Assembly: GCA_000435975.1 (NCBI GenBank) | Contig: FR884078.1 | Coordinates: 1-5,577 of the forward strand | Source: Oscillibacter sp. CAG:241 | Lineage (GTDB): Bacteria > Bacillota > Clostridia > Oscillospirales > Oscillospiraceae | Reading direction: 5' to 3' | Length of the DNA stretch: 5,577 bases | Shown: positions 5,257-5,577 of the stretch, one piece after another | Position numbering within the stretch: position 1 is the stretch's first letter | How the letters are laid out: each line of letters begins with the position of its first letter | Notes under the pieces: generated by a model | The model's input: the letters and a program-made list of their open reading frames with translations, nothing else | Told to the model about the DNA's origin: nothing | Databases searched by the model: none | Translations under genes and position numbers: made by a program

Positions 5257-5514
5257 GGCGTAGATGGGAAGAGTACCCGGCGCAGCCTCCGTCACAAGAG
5301 AGTCCGGCAAGGTGAAAGCGGACACGGCGGCCCCGGCGAACATGGCCCCGGAGCCGTCCGGCTGAGCGCGGCGCGTCAGGCCGGACCGGGTGTGCCCGTT
5401 ACAGCACCGGGGCGTGCGGGCGCTCCATGAGGCCGCTTTTCGCAAGGAAGCGGCGAAGCAAGGTGGTATCGCGGTGCTGCGCATCGCCCTTGGCTGCGGC
5501 CGGGGGCGTTTTTT
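5257..5514 (+). ncRNA. T-box riboswitch, probably sensing tRNA-Met
   Basis: A transcription-control leader that binds uncharged tRNA. Stem I (5257-5355) has GGC/GCC at its base, a K-turn (G5263-A5264 opposite G5351-A5352), GGG/CCC, a specifier loop with 'AAGAGTA' on the 5' side, CCGG/CCGG, CCGT (5289-5292)/ACGG (5324-5327), AGAGAG, and the distal hairpin GTCCG/CGGAC with 'GGTGAAAG'. Stem II is GTCCGGCTGA (5356-5365) with TCAG-G-CCGGAC (5376-5386). The IIA/B pseudoknot has GGTG/CACC and CCCG (5395-5398)/CGGG (5417-5420) around 'CCCGTTA'. Stem III is GCCGCTT (5432-5438)/AAGCGGC (5448-5454). The T-box proper is at 5460-5473. The antiterminator pairs AAGG (5460-5463) with CCTT (5488-5491) and GCG (5471-5473) with CGC (5485-5487) around the bulge TGGTATC. 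The specifier is best read as ATG (5342-5344) after GAAC. The T-box call is very sure; the amino acid is moderately so. The regulated gene is beyond the window. Confidence 0.95.
5485..5514 (+). terminator. regulated intrinsic terminator of the T-box
   Basis: CGCCCTTGGC (5485-5494) pairs along its whole length with GGCCGGGGGCG (within 5499-5508; two G-U pairs) around the loop TGCG, followed by six T (5509-5514). Its 5' arm, 5485-5491, is the same strand that closes the antiterminator, so the two folds exclude each other, as the T-box mechanism requires. Confidence 0.93.
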
Positions 5515-5577
5515 GTTTGCCCCGTTTCCCGGCTGTGGGAAAAACACCAAACGTGATATGCATAATTTTAAGCCGCT
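5515..5577 (+). other. leader remainder before the T-box-controlled gene
   Basis: This is the stretch between the terminator and the window edge. It has a small inverted repeat, TTTCCC (5525-5530) and GGGAAA (5537-5542). An ATG at 5558 opens a frame to the edge (M-H-N-F-K-P), but no good ribosome binding site precedes it, so I do not call a gene. The true start of the controlled gene is probably further right. Confidence 0.3.

Noticed and set aside
5245..5550. A 101-codon minus-strand open frame
   Set aside because: It covers the T-box leader, whose full set of paired stems explains the sequence. It has no clear ribosome binding site or protein motif.

Overview
The window joins two DNAs of different origin. 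Positions 1 to about 2720 have moderate GC (for example 28 of 60 bases at 1081-1140 and 24 of 60 at 901-960). They carry four tightly packed plus-strand genes that look like the recombination end of an integrative or conjugative element of Firmicutes. From about 2820 to the end the DNA is clearly GC-rich (42 of 60 at 4081-4140) and holds ordinary chromosomal genes. The complete T-box riboswitch, strong Shine-Dalgarno sites and family types point to a Firmicute, most likely a GC-rich gut clostridium of the Oscillospirales kind. That host assignment is inference, not something the sequence proves.

Layout, left to right: (1) 63-563, a protein with a sigma-70 region 4-like helix-turn-helix. (2) 556-771, a 71-residue cysteine-rich protein, probably zinc-binding. 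(3) 786-974, a 62-residue protein with a SHOCT-like helical core. (4) 974-2719, a complete large serine recombinase with all catalytic motifs. These four overlap or nearly touch and are probably one transcript, in which small regulatory or accessory proteins are made with the recombinase that moves the element. (5) 2720-2818, a short non-coding stretch with a perfect 9-bp inverted repeat and a second hairpin, where the element probably ends. (6) 2819-2862, a strong terminator symmetric enough to serve both strands. (7) 2893-4338, minus strand, a MerR-type DNA-binding domain fused to an RDD-type membrane domain and an uncharacterised C-terminal domain, with a MerR-style promoter (19-bp spacer) in front. 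(8) 4401-5150, minus strand, exodeoxyribonuclease III with its own promoter. (9) 5214-5514, plus strand, a sigma-70-type promoter and a complete T-box leader ending in its regulated terminator; the regulated gene lies beyond the right edge.

The T-box can be folded by hand in full: stem I with K-turn, stem II, the IIA/B pseudoknot, stem III, and the antiterminator and terminator sharing one strand. The specifier reads best as ATG, and the variable antiterminator base (T) matches a tRNA with discriminator A. Together these favour tRNA-Met, so the gene just off the right edge is probably a methionyl-tRNA synthetase or a methionine transport or synthesis gene.

I see no CRISPR array, tRNA, rRNA or recognisable defence system. 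The least ordinary items are the membrane-anchored MerR-RDD regulator, the small coupled proteins ahead of the recombinase, and the structured element-host boundary.
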